Counted from the stretch's first letter, positions 1-12,958 are shown. The stretch: DNA of 64,000 bases from Kofleriaceae bacterium (GCA_018057825.1 JAGPCY010000012.1:1-64000), one strand, 5' to 3'. Numbers and translations: made by a program. Notes: a model not told the origin generated them from the sequence alone.

Positions 1-1
1 C

Positions 2-115
2 CGCTTCGTCCTGCCGCCACGTCGCTCGCATCGTCGCTACGACCGCGTCGTCAAACGCAAGGACAGTCCCTACGCGCGTAAGTCCACGGCTCACCGGGCG
101 AAAGGCGTTAACTGA
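2..115 (+). CDS. C-terminal tail of an unidentified basic protein (partial)
   Basis: An open frame enters from the left edge and ends with TGA at 113-115. Only 37 codons are visible; the peptide is rich in Arg, Lys and His and has no recognisable domain. The stop is followed within ten bases by a GARNCC hexamer array, as after many genuine genes in this window, which weakly supports it as a real gene end. Function unknown; the 5' part lies outside the window. Confidence 0.35.
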   Translation, partial: RFVLPPRRSHRRYDRVVKRKDSPYARKSTAHRAKGVN

Positions 116-124
116 CCGGCATTG

Positions 125-214
125 GAGGCCGAGACCGAGGCGGAGACCGAGACCGAGACCGAGGCGGAGACCGAGACCGAGACCGAGACTGAGGCCGAAC
201 CCGAACCCGAGGCG
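125..214. repeat. Hexamer array 1 (GARNCC)
   Basis: Imperfect tandem hexamers (GAGACC, GAGGCC, GAGGCG, GAACCC) fill the gap between two convergent gene ends. No stop codon arises in most frames, so spurious Glu-Thr or Arg-Asp type reading frames appear here. First of eleven similar arrays in the window. Confidence 0.9.
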
Positions 215-219
215 TCAGG

Positions 220-1530
<1,311 letters not shown>

Positions 1531-1559
1531 GGCCGGGCCGGCCCGGGCAGGCCTCGCGG

Positions 1560-1588
1560 TTGACGGCCGGCGACCGCGGGCGTATCAC
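1560..1588 (+). promoter_or_regulatory. Sigma-70-type promoter for the regulator at 1597
   Basis: TTGACG (1560-1565), 17 bases, then TATCAC (1583-1588). The predicted transcription start falls about two bases before the ATG at 1597, so the mRNA would be essentially leaderless. Confidence 0.6.
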
Positions 1589-1596
1589 CGAGGCAC

Positions 1597-2466
1597 ATGT
1601 TCAAGAAGATCGTCATCGCAGAAGACGATGACGCCATCGCCCACATGGTGAGCATGGCGTTGGGCGATGCCGGCTTTCTGTGCCTGCGCGCCTACGACGG
1701 CGACGAGGCGCTGCGCCTGGTCCGGGCCCACGACCCCGATCTGCTGGTCCTCGACTGGATGATGCCGCGGGTCGACGGCCTCGAGGTGGCGCGGCGGCTC
1801 AAGAGCGACGTCATGTGGTCGCGCACGCCGATCCTGATGCTGACCGCGCTGGCCACCGTCGAGCATCAGGTCGAGGGGCTCGAGGCCGGGGCCGACGCCT
1901 ACATGACCAAGCCCTTCGACCTGCGCGAGTTCGCGGCCCGGGCCAAGGCGCTCATCCGCTCGACCCAGCGCGAGCGCGATCGCAACCCGACCACCGACCT
2001 GCCGGGCTCGCGGGCGATCGAGGGCCACCTGGCTGAGCTGCTGAAGTCGGGCGCGCCGGTCGCCGTCCTCCACGTCGACCTCTTGCAGTTCGACGGCTAC
2101 GCCGACGCGGTCGGCTTCGCCAAGGCCGAGGACGCGGTCCGAGCCCTGGCCAAGGTCATCCTCACCGAGGCCCGGGCCCACGGCGACGGCGCGGCCTTCG
2201 TCGGCCACCTCGGCGGCTCGGACTTCATCGCGGTCACCGCGCCCGAGCGCGGCGAGGCCCTGGCGGCGGCCCTGGTCGCGCACCTGCGCGCCGGCAAGGC
2301 GACGCTGTTCCCCGGCGACGCCACGCGCCTGGCGCCGGTGATCGCGGTGGCGACCACCGCCGAGCTGCCCGCGGGCGGCGCCGATCAGCTCGCGCGTCGG
2401 CTGGGCGCGGCCATGCGCACCGCCAAGCAGGCCGACGACGGCGGCTACGTGATCTGGCGCGGGTGA
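1597..2466 (+). CDS. Response regulator with degenerate GGDEF domain
   Basis: 289 residues. Residues 1-120 form a receiver domain with the acidic pocket (Asp10-Asp11), phosphoacceptor Asp53 in VLDWMMP and the conserved Lys in TKPF. After a short linker, a stretch beginning NPTTDLPGSRAI has the usual opening of a GGDEF domain, but the signature has become HLGGSDF, lacking the catalytic acidic pair. It therefore probably does not make c-di-GMP; it could bind nucleotide or act as an output/dimer module. The kinase gene at 2477 starts ten bases downstream, so the two are probably co-transcribed. A TTGACG/TATCAC promoter directly precedes the ATG. Confidence 0.85.
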   Translation: MFKKIVIAEDDDAIAHMVSMALGDAGFLCLRAYDGDEALRLVRAHDPDLLVLDWMMPRVDGLEVARRLKSDVMWSRTPILMLTALATVEHQVEGLEAGADAYMTKPFDLREFAARAKALIRSTQRERDRNPTTDLPGSRAIEGHLAELLKSGAPVAVLHVDLLQFDGYADAVGFAKAEDAVRALAKVILTEARAHGDGAAFVGHLGGSDFIAVTAPERGEALAAALVAHLRAGKATLFPGDATRLAPVIAVATTAELPAGGADQLARRLGAAMRTAKQADDGGYVIWRG

Positions 2467-2476
2467 GCGAGCGAGC

Positions 2477-4357
2477 GTGAGCGCGGGCGACGCGCCGGGC
2501 GACGACCCACCCGGGCCGACGCCGACCGCGGCCGTCGGCCCCGGGGCTCGGCTGGGCCGCTACGTCCTGGGCGACGAGCTCGGCGCCGGGGGCATGGCCA
2601 CGGTGTATCGCGCTCGCGATCCCGAGCTGCGGCGCGATGTCGCGGTCAAGGTCCTGTTCCCGCACCTGGCCAAGAAGGCCGACGTCGCCCGGCGGTTCCG
2701 CCGCGAGGCCCGCGCCGCCGCCGCCCTCGAGCACCCCAACATCCTCCGGGTCTACGACGTCGGCGCCGACGATCCGCCGTACCTGGTGATGGAGCTGGTG
2801 CGCGGCCAGAGCCTGCGCGAGATCGCGGACCGCGACGCGCCGCTGCCGGCCGAGCTGGTCGCGGCGATCGGCGCCCTGGTGGCTGACGCGCTGGCGGTCG
2901 CCCACCGCGCGCGCATCGTCCACCGCGACGTCAAGCCGGCCAACCTGATGCTGGCCGACGACGGGCGCTTGCTCCTGGCCGATTTCGGCGTCGCCCGGGT
3001 CGAGGACGACGACGCGCTGTCGACCAAGACCGGCGCGCTCCTGGGCACGGTGTGCTTCATGGCGCCCGAGCAGGCGGCCGGCGGCGCGGTCGACGGCCGC
3101 AGCGACCTGTTCGCGCTGGGCGTGACCCTGTACCAGCTCGCGGTCGGCGCGCTGCCGTTCACCGGCCCGCCGGCCAAGATCATCGCCGACGCCCAGCGCG
3201 GCGCGGCCGTGACCGCGGCCCGGCGCTCGTCGGAGGTCGGGTTGCCGCTGTCGCGCGTGATCGAGCGGCTGATGGCGCCCGACCCGGCGGCGCGGCCGGC
3301 CGACGCGGCGACCGCGGCCGCCGAGCTGCGCGCGCTGGTGACCGCCGGCGGCCTGGGCGAGCCACGCGACGAGGTCGCGGCCTTCGCCGCCGATCGCGCC
3401 GGGTACCGCGCCGCGCGCACGCCGACCATCGTCGCTGCCCTGACCCGCGCCGCCGACGCCGCGGCCGCCCGCGGCGCCACCGCCAGCGCGCTGTCGGCGT
3501 GCGATCGGATCTTGGCGCTGGTCCCCGATCACGCGGGCGCGACCGCGCTGGTCGCCCGCCTGAGCCGTCGCGGCGCGTGGCGACGCGCGACCACCCTGGG
3601 CGTGGCCGGCGCGCTGACGGCCGGCGCGGTGATCGCGGGGGTGGCGTATCGCCGGGTCATGCGGGACGCCGATCGGACGTTCGCGAGCCACAGCGATGCC
3701 GCCGTCGACGCCGCGACGATCGACGCCGCGACGATCGACGCCGGGACGATCGACGCCGGGACGATCGACGCCGGGGCGATCGACGCCGGGGCGATCGACG
3801 CCGGGGCGATCGACGCCGGCCCGCCCTCCCGGCGCCCCGACGCGGGCGGCGCGCCGCGCCCGGACGCCGCCGTCGCCGCCCTCGCGATCGACGCCGGCCT
3901 CGCGATCGACGCCGCCGCGCGGCCGGTCGATGCCGGGCCGACCACCGGCGAGCTGATCCTCGCCCTCGACGCCTGGTGCGACCTGACGATCGACGGCGTG
4001 GCGCGCGGCCGCGCCAGCCGGGCGCCGCTCGAGCTGACCGCCGGCCGCCACGAGCTGATCTGCACCCAGGGCCTGGGCCTCGGGACCTGGCGCCAGACCG
4101 TCGAGGTCGTCGCTGGCGAGCGCCGCACCGTCACCGGCTCCCTGGTCGCCGCGACCGTGGTCGCCAACGGCCTGGCTCACCCGGTCCGCCTGCGCGACCA
4201 GACCCTCGCGCCAGGCGCGACCGCCGAGGTCCGCCCGGGTCGGGTCCGGCTCGATCGGGTCCAGGGTGGCGCGGTCGAGCCCGGGCCGTGGATCGCGATC
4301 CCCCGGGTCGCGCGCTGTACCTTGCGCGATCGACCCACGCTCGACTGCTATCCGTGA
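2477..4357 (+). CDS. Membrane-anchored Ser/Thr protein kinase with PEGA-like C-terminus
   Basis: 626 residues from GTG. The kinase domain (about 27-300) is complete: glycine loop GAGGMATVY, catalytic Lys58 in VAVKVL, HRDVKPAN (His149-Asp151) and DFG (169-171). A single membrane segment lies near residues 370-392. It is followed by an extracytoplasmic Ile-Asp-Ala-Gly repeat linker encoded by a 15-bp tandem repeat, then a beta-rich PEGA-like domain (about 490-570, GELILALDAWCDLTIDG onward) typical of surface or envelope-binding modules. Likely an envelope-sensing Hanks-type kinase that phosphorylates cytoplasmic targets; the upstream receiver protein is a candidate partner. Confidence 0.92.
   Translation: MSAGDAPGDDPPGPTPTAAVGPGARLGRYVLGDELGAGGMATVYRARDPELRRDVAVKVLFPHLAKKADVARRFRREARAAAALEHPNILRVYDVGADDPPYLVMELVRGQSLREIADRDAPLPAELVAAIGALVADALAVAHRARIVHRDVKPANLMLADDGRLLLADFGVARVEDDDALSTKTGALLGTVCFMAPEQAAGGAVDGRSDLFALGVTLYQLAVGALPFTGPPAKIIADAQRGAAVTAARRSSEVGLPLSRVIERLMAPDPAARPADAATAAAELRALVTAGGLGEPRDEVAAFAADRAGYRAARTPTIVAALTRAADAAAARGATASALSACDRILALVPDHAGATALVARLSRRGAWRRATTLGVAGALTAGAVIAGVAYRRVMRDADRTFASHSDAAVDAATIDAATIDAGTIDAGTIDAGAIDAGAIDAGAIDAGPPSRRPDAGGAPRPDAAVAALAIDAGLAIDAAARPVDAGPTTGELILALDAWCDLTIDGVARGRASRAPLELTAGRHELICTQGLGLGTWRQTVEVVAGERRTVTGSLVAATVVANGLAHPVRLRDQTLAPGATAEVRPGRVRLDRVQGGAVEPGPWIAIPRVARCTLRDRPTLDCYP
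3706..3820 (+). repeat. 15-bp coding tandem repeat (TIDAG/AIDAG)
   Basis: Roughly seven copies of a 15-bp unit of the form GACGCCGSGRCGATC inside the kinase gene, encoding a Thr/Ala-Ile-Asp-Ala-Gly/Ala linker just outside the membrane segment. The same peptide style recurs in the lipoprotein at 56697. Confidence 0.9.
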
Positions 4358-4487
4358 TCGCCGCCACGATCGCGCGACGGGCGCCGACCGCGACGCCGAT
4401 GTCCGGATCCGCGCCTGCGCCCGCCGCGGGCCGATGCGATATCGTCGCGTTGTGGCTGGCAAGCTGGTTGCACACGGTAGCTCCGTG

Positions 4488-5627
4488 ATGGGACGCCCCA
4501 TGCTGGGACGCACCGTGCTGGCCCGCGTCGGCCTCGCGCTCACCGCCGTTTCGGCCGGCGGGTGCGTGTACCTCGACCTCATCAACGAGCGCCCGAGCGC
4601 CGAGATCGAGCGCGTCGGCGACGGCCTGATCTACCGCGGCGACCCGCTGGCCTTCCGCGCCTTGGGCGACGACCCCGACGGCGATCGCCTGTCCTACGCC
4701 TGGCGCGGCCAGGGCTGCGATCGCTCGATCGACGATCCGGCCCACGTCTGCTCGGCGGTCGAGACCGGCACCGACGAGCTGTTCACCTTCACCGTGCCGA
4801 CGACGGTCGACGGCGCGCCGACCACGCGCCTGGTCGTGACCCTCGAGGTCACCGACGCCCGCGGCGCGGTCGCGCGCCCCGGCCAGCGCCTCGAGCTGCC
4901 GGTCGCCAACCACCCGCCGACCCTCGAGCTCCAGCGGCGCGGCCGCGAGCTGTCCGGCCAGTTTCCGACCGGGGTCCCGATCGTGGTGAGCGCCCGCGGC
5001 ACCGACGTCGACGGCGACGCCGTGACCTTGAGCTGGACCTTGTTCCCCGCCGCGACCTCGGACCCCGATCGGGTCGAGTTCGAGCGCCTGCCCGATCCGG
5101 CGACCGGCGGCCAGGCCTACCAGCTCATCCCCGACGTCGCCGGCGAGTGGCTGGTGCGCGTCGACGGCAGCGACGGCCTCGATCCGGCGCGGGCCGAGCT
5201 GCCGATCCTGGTCCAGCCCGATCACGCGCCGTGCATCGGCGCCCTCGATCCGCCCGCGACCGACGGCGCGGTGGTCCTGCTCACGGCGCCGCGGCGCTTC
5301 GCTCTGCGCGTCGTCACCGACGACCTCGATCTCTACCCGCCGCCACCGCCCGGCGATCCGTACCTGGGCGCCGCGGCGCTGGCGTGGTCGATGCGCCCGG
5401 CCGGCGCGACCGCGTGGACCGCGCTGCCCGACGCCGGCGCCGCGGTCGATCTCGACCCCGGGCTGTACGCGCCCGGCGATCGCCTCGAGCTGCGGGTCGA
5501 GGTCGCCGATCGCACGCGGCGCTGGCCAGCCACCCACCCGGCCTGCGCGCCCGAGGCGGCCTCGTGCAACATCGAGCCACCGGTCGGCTGCGTGCAGCGC
5601 CGGACCTGGCTCGTGGAGGTCCGGTGA
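4488..5627 (+). CDS. Lipoprotein with PKD/Ig-like repeats
   Basis: 379 residues. The ATG at 4488 (or 4500) gives a short signal peptide ending in lipobox SAGGC, so the mature protein should be lipid-anchored. Downstream are at least two Ig/PKD-like segments, marked by phrases such as ALGDDPDGDRLSYAWRG and ARGTDVDGDAVTLSWTL, the canonical PKD turn. Function unknown; probably a surface or periplasmic adhesion or structural module. The stop TGA overlaps the ATG of the next gene by one base (TGATG), implying translational coupling. The frame is open upstream to 4266, but only the 4488/4500 start gives a signal peptide. Confidence 0.8.
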   Translation: MGRPMLGRTVLARVGLALTAVSAGGCVYLDLINERPSAEIERVGDGLIYRGDPLAFRALGDDPDGDRLSYAWRGQGCDRSIDDPAHVCSAVETGTDELFTFTVPTTVDGAPTTRLVVTLEVTDARGAVARPGQRLELPVANHPPTLELQRRGRELSGQFPTGVPIVVSARGTDVDGDAVTLSWTLFPAATSDPDRVEFERLPDPATGGQAYQLIPDVAGEWLVRVDGSDGLDPARAELPILVQPDHAPCIGALDPPATDGAVVLLTAPRRFALRVVTDDLDLYPPPPPGDPYLGAAALAWSMRPAGATAWTALPDAGAAVDLDPGLYAPGDRLELRVEVADRTRRWPATHPACAPEAASCNIEPPVGCVQRRTWLVEVR

Positions 5628-7375
5628 TGTCGCCCCGTCGGCCCCTCGCCCTGGTCCTCGCGCTCGCCCTCGCCGGCTGTGGCGCCGAGCAGTTGCAACC
5701 CGACCAGGACGCCCGCGCGTGTTCGCTGGCGGTGCAGGTCGAGCCCGGCGATCCGATCGCGCCGACGACCGTGACCGCGCGGGCCACGGTCACCGGGCCG
5801 AGCGGCGTCTTCACCTATACCTGGACCGTGCGCCACGACGGCGCCCCGGTGGCGGTGACCCCGCGCACCCCCGACAGTCGCGACATCGACTTCATCGCCA
5901 CCACCGCCGGGGTCTACGACGTCATCCTCGACGTCGACGGCGCGGGCCCGGAGTGTACGCGCTGGCAGGGGTCGGTGAACGTCCGCGACCCGGGCGCCAT
6001 GCCGGGCGCGCTGCGGCTGCGGTTCGCGCCGGCCCCGACCGCGGGCGCCCCGCTGCAAGAGCGGACCGTGATCGTGCCCGGCGGCGCGGACTTCGCCCTC
6101 GGCGTGCTCGCCCTCGATCCCGGGGTCGTCGCGCCGATCCTCGTCGTGGACCCCGGCGGCCAGCGCGTGCCCAGCTACGTCCGCCTGCGCTCGCGCGCCA
6201 CCCCGGATGCGGTGGTCGAGTTGGTCACGACCGCCGGCGGCGGCGAGCGCGCGACCCTGGCGACCGGGCGCTACGACGTCCTGGTCGTGCCCCTGGTCGG
6301 TGGCCTGGCGCCGGCCGCGATCGCCAACTGGGAGCCGGCGCTCGGCCCCCTCACCGTCGGGCCCGGCACCCCGGTGACCGGCCAGCTCGAGGACGAGACC
6401 GGCGCCGGGCTGGCCGGCGCGCGGATCGCGATCGCCGGCGACGACGACGGCGCGCCGTCGACCGTCGCGACCACCGCGAGCGACGGCAGCTTCGCGCTGG
6501 CCTGGCAGCTCGGCGCCGGCGCCACGCTGACCGTGACCCCACCCGCCGGCAGCGGCCGGGCCCGCCTGCGCGTGCCGCTCGACCAGCTCACCGCCACCCG
6601 CCCGCTCACGATCCGCTACCAGCCCGGCCACCCGATCCGCGACCTGACCGGCACGCCGACCCGCATCGGCGGCGCCGCGCCCCCGGGCGGCCACGCCCTG
6701 ATCGCCGTCGAGCTCGGCGCGATCGCCACCGCCACCGACGGCCTGGTCACCGTCGACGCCACCGGCACCCACCGCGATCAGGTCGCCCTCGACAGCGCCG
6801 GCCGCTTGACCAGCTACCGCCTGACCGCCGGGGCCGGCCGGGCCTACCTGGTGGCGACCGACGGCGGGCCGGGGGCGGTCGCAACCTTCGACGCCACCAC
6901 CGCCACCCCGGCCGCGCTGGCCGGCGCCACGCCGCGCGCGGTCGTGGCGACGCTCACCGATCGCAGCGGGACGCCGATCGCCGGCGCTGCGGTCGACGCG
7001 ACCGTGACCGGCGACCTCGCCCACCCCGGCGCGCCGCACGCGACCGCGACCTCGGCGGGCGACGGACGGGTGACGCTGGCCCTGGCCGCCGGCGCCAGCT
7101 ACGAGCTCACGATCATCGACGGCCGCGGCGCGCGGCACCGGCTGCCGATCGGCGGCGTCGCGGTCGACCTCGGGGCGATCGCGCTGGCGCCCAGCTCGCT
7201 CGTGCGCGGCGAGCTCCGCCTGGTCGGCATGAGCGTCGGCCTGGCCGACGCGGCGGTGACCGCGCTGTGCGCGAGCTGCACCGGCCTCGATCGCAGCCGG
7301 CCCCTCGGCGAGACCGCGACCGACGCGGCCGGCACCTTCACCCTCGCGATCCCGGATCCGACCCCACCGCCGTGA
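5627..7375 (+). CDS. Large lipoprotein with Ig/carboxypeptidase-regulatory-like repeats
   Basis: 582 residues starting at an ATG that overlaps the previous stop. The signal peptide ends at LALAGC, a clear lipobox. An N-terminal PKD-like domain (FTYTWTVRHDG) is followed by several repeats of the Cna-B/carboxypeptidase-regulatory type, for example GQLEDETGAGLAGARI and ATLTDRSGTPIAGAAVD. These beta-sandwich modules usually act as stalks or adhesins. No catalytic motif is seen. Paired with the preceding PKD lipoprotein, it may form a surface complex; this is inference from overlap only. Confidence 0.8.
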   Translation: MSPRRPLALVLALALAGCGAEQLQPDQDARACSLAVQVEPGDPIAPTTVTARATVTGPSGVFTYTWTVRHDGAPVAVTPRTPDSRDIDFIATTAGVYDVILDVDGAGPECTRWQGSVNVRDPGAMPGALRLRFAPAPTAGAPLQERTVIVPGGADFALGVLALDPGVVAPILVVDPGGQRVPSYVRLRSRATPDAVVELVTTAGGGERATLATGRYDVLVVPLVGGLAPAAIANWEPALGPLTVGPGTPVTGQLEDETGAGLAGARIAIAGDDDGAPSTVATTASDGSFALAWQLGAGATLTVTPPAGSGRARLRVPLDQLTATRPLTIRYQPGHPIRDLTGTPTRIGGAAPPGGHALIAVELGAIATATDGLVTVDATGTHRDQVALDSAGRLTSYRLTAGAGRAYLVATDGGPGAVATFDATTATPAALAGATPRAVVATLTDRSGTPIAGAAVDATVTGDLAHPGAPHATATSAGDGRVTLALAAGASYELTIIDGRGARHRLPIGGVAVDLGAIALAPSSLVRGELRLVGMSVGLADAAVTALCASCTGLDRSRPLGETATDAAGTFTLAIPDPTPPP

Positions 7376-7413
7376 TCCATCGCCACCGTCGCGCCTGCTA
7401 CCATCGCGCGGGC

Positions 7414-8313
7414 GTGCGCGCCCTCCTCGCCGTCCTCGTCGCCACCCTGGCCGTGCTGGTCCCCGCCGCGGCGCGCGCGGAGCCGACCACCGTCGCGTTC
7501 CTGCCGCTCGACGCCGATCGGCGGCTGACCCTGTACAGCAACGCGGTCGCCACCGCCCTGGCCGCCGAGGTCCGCACCGCCGGCTTCCCGGTCGCGGTGG
7601 TGTCCGACGTCGCCGCGGTGCCGCGCGGCGCCTGGCTGGTGGTCGACGGTCGCCTGGTGGCGCGCGGCCGCGGCGCCGCGATCGAGCTGCGGGTCCGCGA
7701 TCCTGAGGCCGGGCGCGACGTGATCCGCCTGGCCGAGGCCGCGCCGACCTTGGCCGACCTCGATGTCGCCACGCGGACCCTGGCCGCGGCCCTGGCCCGG
7801 ACCCTGGCCGCCGAGCGCGCGGCCCGCACGCCGCCGCCGCCAACGCCGCCAACGCCGCCGCCGCCCGACGCGCCGCCCCCCGCGCCACCGACGCCGCCGC
7901 CACCCGATCCGCGACCGCTCGCGACCGTCACCGTCCGCGCTCGCACCTTGCGCGATCGCGCCGGCCCACCGATCGACGCCGCAGCGCTGACCCGGCGGGC
8001 GCTCGGGCGCCTCGTCGACCGTCTCGGCTACCGGCTGGCCGGTGACGGCGAGGGCGCCGCCCTGACGATCACCGCCGACATCCTCGGGCTGACCGCCGAC
8101 TTTCAGGGAACCGTGCCGATCGGCCGCGGCCGCCTGCGGGTCACGGTCGCCGATGCCCGGGGCCCGCTGTTCGACCGCGTCGTTCGCACCGACACCGTGG
8201 TCGGCAGCCGCGGCGACCGGATCGACACCCTGGTCCGCCTGGTCGCCGCCCAGGCGGTCGACGTCGCGCTGCCCCGGGTGCGCGAGCGCCTGGCCGCGCG
8301 GAGGCCGCGGTGA
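7414..8313 (+). CDS. Secreted protein with proline-rich linker, unknown function
   Basis: 299 residues from GTG at 7414, chosen because it gives a clean signal peptide ending ARAEP and because TACCAT lies nine bases before it. The N-terminal domain (about 27-130) has alternating strands and helices beginning TTVAFLPLDAD, reminiscent of TolB/LpoB-type lipoprotein regulators, but I cannot assign a family. A Pro-Thr-rich linker (about 133-170) leads to a second alpha/beta domain. The stop overlaps the next start (GTGA), so it is translationally coupled to the TPR-like protein at 8310. Confidence 0.65.
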   Translation: MRALLAVLVATLAVLVPAAARAEPTTVAFLPLDADRRLTLYSNAVATALAAEVRTAGFPVAVVSDVAAVPRGAWLVVDGRLVARGRGAAIELRVRDPEAGRDVIRLAEAAPTLADLDVATRTLAAALARTLAAERAARTPPPPTPPTPPPPDAPPPAPPTPPPPDPRPLATVTVRARTLRDRAGPPIDAAALTRRALGRLVDRLGYRLAGDGEGAALTITADILGLTADFQGTVPIGRGRLRVTVADARGPLFDRVVRTDTVVGSRGDRIDTLVRLVAAQAVDVALPRVRERLAARRPR

Positions 8314-9050
8314 CCCGGCGGTGGCCGGTCGCGGCGGTCGTCCTCGCCACGATGGGCGCCACCACCGCCGCGGCGCAGCCCGGCCTCGACGACCGGACCA
8401 CCGCCGCCGCCACCGCCGCCGACGCCGGCGACTGGGCCACGGTCGAACGGCTGCTCGCGCCGGTGGTCGCCGATCCCCACGTGGCCCCGGGCGAGCGCGC
8501 CGAGGCCCACCGCCTGCTCGGGCTCGCGGCCCTCGCTCGCCGCGACCCCGCGGCCGCCGAGGCCCAGTTCCTCGCGTACCTGAAGCTCGACCTCGACGGC
8601 CGCCTCGATCCGGCGCTGTACCCGCCGGAGACCGTGGCCTTCCTCGAGGACGTGCGCGGTCGCCACGCGGCGCTGCTCCGCTCGCTGCGCCCCAAGCCCA
8701 AGGCCCGGCGTTCGTGGGCACTCAACCTGCTCCCGCCGGCCGGCCAGTTCCAGAACGGCCATCGCACCAAGGCCTGGACCCTGGCGGTGATCGGCGGCAC
8801 GGCGCTGCTCGCGAACGTCGGCAGCTACATCCTCTTGCGCTCGTGGTGCGACGACGACGGCACCTGCGATCACAGCGACAGCGCGCGCGCCTTGCGGCAG
8901 GTGAACCTCGGCGCGGCGGCGGTCTTCGGCGGAGCGTACCTGTACGGCATGTGGGATGGATTCCGACACTTCCGGCGTACGTCCGAAGTGTCGGTGGCTC
9001 CCGTCGCCTACATCGGCGGTGGCGGTCTGGTGGTGCGGCTCACGTATTGA
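8310..9050 (+). CDS. Exported TPR-like/DUF5683-like membrane protein
   Basis: 246 residues, GTG start overlapping the upstream stop by four bases. A signal peptide ending TAAAQP is followed by TPR-like helices (about 25-125). The C-terminal part, starting SWALNLLPPAGQFQNGH, resembles DUF5683-type segments with a Gly-rich hairpin followed by one or two membrane spans. It probably works with the upstream secreted protein in the envelope. Function not known. Confidence 0.65.
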   Translation: MTRRWPVAAVVLATMGATTAAAQPGLDDRTTAAATAADAGDWATVERLLAPVVADPHVAPGERAEAHRLLGLAALARRDPAAAEAQFLAYLKLDLDGRLDPALYPPETVAFLEDVRGRHAALLRSLRPKPKARRSWALNLLPPAGQFQNGHRTKAWTLAVIGGTALLANVGSYILLRSWCDDDGTCDHSDSARALRQVNLGAAAVFGGAYLYGMWDGFRHFRRTSEVSVAPVAYIGGGGLVVRLTY

Positions 9051-9174
9051 CCATGATCGGGGGCCATAGACCATGGCTCTAGTCCCCCATCGGTACCTCG
9101 TCTGTCGTCGGATGTCGTCGAGAAACCGCGGCTAACTACCCCCGTTTCTGATTGTACGTCGCCGATCGCGCCGA

Positions 9175-9180
9175 TAGGCT
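9175..9180 (+). promoter_or_regulatory. -10 element before the kinase at 9188
   Basis: TAGGCT ends seven bases before GTG 9188; TTGTAC lies 17 bases upstream of it (9152-9157). This pair places the transcription start at the start codon and supports GTG 9188 over the longer reading frame beginning at 9152. Confidence 0.55.
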
Positions 9181-9187
9181 TGTCGAC

Positions 9188-12193
<3,006 letters not shown>

Positions 12194-12206
12194 TGGAGGG
12201 CCGCCC

Positions 12207-12563
12207 GTGATCGTCGCGTCAACCGTGGTGGCGGAGCTGGCGGCCCAGCACGCCCACCTGCGCCGGCTCCTCGACCGCTGCGACGCGCTCCTGGCGGCCA
12301 TCGACGCCGGGGAGGTCGGCGCCGCCGCCCTGGCCGCCGAGGTCCGCCGCCTGCGCCAGGCCTTCACCGATCACCAGGCCTTCGAGGACGATCACCTGGC
12401 GCTCTTCGGCCCGACCGATGGCCATCGCGACCACCACGCCGACCTGGCCGCCGGCCTCGCCGACGATCCGGCAGTGTTGGCCTTGGCGGTCGTGCTGCGC
12501 GACCTGCGCGATCACCTGACCCACGAAGACGCGCTCCTGGCGACCCTGATGCCGTCGACCTGA
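12207..12563 (+). CDS. Hemerythrin-like (HHE) protein
   Basis: 118 residues from GTG, 13 bases after the kinase stop. The sequence is a four-helix-bundle pattern with His at the expected places: QHAHL (His15/17), DHQAFEDDHL (His56, Glu60, His63), HRDHHADL (His73-77) and DHLTHED near the C-terminus. Such bacteriohemerythrins bind O2 or store/sense iron through a di-iron centre. It lies just before the cbb3 operon, so a respiratory or O2-handling role is attractive, but a terminator separates the two. Confidence 0.7.
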   Translation: MIVASTVVAELAAQHAHLRRLLDRCDALLAAIDAGEVGAAALAAEVRRLRQAFTDHQAFEDDHLALFGPTDGHRDHHADLAAGLADDPAVLALAVVLRDLRDHLTHEDALLATLMPST

Positions 12564-12778
12564 CTCGGTCTCGGTCTCAGCCTCGGCCTCGGTCTCAGCC
12601 TCGGCCTCGGACTCGGACTCGGACTCGGACTCGGATTCGGGTTCGGGATCGGGATCGGGATCGGGATCGGGATCGGGATCGGGATCGGGATCGGGATCGG
12701 GATCTGGATCCGGATCGGGTTCGGGTCTCCGCCTCGGTCTCCGCCTCCGCCTCGGTCTCCGCCTCCGCCTCCGCCTCT
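12564..12778. repeat. Hexamer array 2 (GGNYTC)
   Basis: About 215 bases of degenerate hexamers starting one base after the hemerythrin-like stop codon. It includes a sub-array of pure GGGATC units and a GCCTCC-rich 3' end. Together with the palindrome, terminator and promoter that follow, it fills the 409-base gap before ccoNO. Confidence 0.92.
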
Positions 12779-12794
12779 CGCCCCTGAACCGGCC

Positions 12795-12812
12795 CTGCGC
12801 GCTAGCGCGCAG
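12795..12812. promoter_or_regulatory. 18-bp perfect palindrome upstream of ccoNO
   Basis: CTGCGCGCTAGCGCGCAG is a perfect inverted repeat with CTGCGC half-sites, centred about 165 bp before the predicted ccoNO transcription start, a usual distance for an NtrC-type enhancer site. CTGCGC/GCGCAG half-sites recur at 12919-12926 and 12962-12967, and in the hemN/regulator intergenic region. Candidate operator; not proven. Confidence 0.45.
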
Positions 12813-12868
12813 TCGGCGCGTCTCCGACGGCGTTTCGTCGCACTGCGGCACGCTGCGGCGGCTCGCCG

Positions 12869-12894
12869 CGCGCACGCCATGCGCGGTTTTTTTT
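12869..12894 (+). terminator. Rho-independent terminator before ccoNO
   Basis: CGCGCA (12869-12874), a five-base loop, TGCGCG (12880-12885), then one G and eight T. It should end transcripts from the kinase/hemerythrin unit and insulate the cbb3 operon. Confidence 0.75.
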
Positions 12895-12941
12895 CGCTCC
12901 AACCACGCGACGCAGTTCCTGCGCAGAACCACCGTCTGACC

Positions 12942-12958
12942 CCGGCACGATGGTTGCT
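12942..12958 (+). promoter_or_regulatory. Sigma-54 (-24/-12) promoter of the cbb3 operon
   Basis: The sequence CCGGCACGATGGTTGCT matches the -24/-12 consensus YTGGCACGRNNNTTGCW at all but one constrained position. GG (12944-12945) and GC (12956-12957) are exactly ten bases apart. The predicted start at about 12969 leaves only four bases before the ccoNO ATG. Confidence 0.75.

Noticed and set aside
3706-3820. Intergenic-type repeat inside the kinase gene
   Set aside because: The 15-bp unit keeps the reading frame and encodes a linker; it is unrelated to the hexamer arrays.
2234-4585. 783-codon minus-strand frame
   Set aside because: Antisense of a clear Ser/Thr kinase; Asp-Arg repeats simply mirror the kinase linker.
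9051-9187. Terminator hairpin after the DUF5683-like gene
   Set aside because: The GGGGGCC...CCCCC pairing has a long, poorly paired interior and no T tract.
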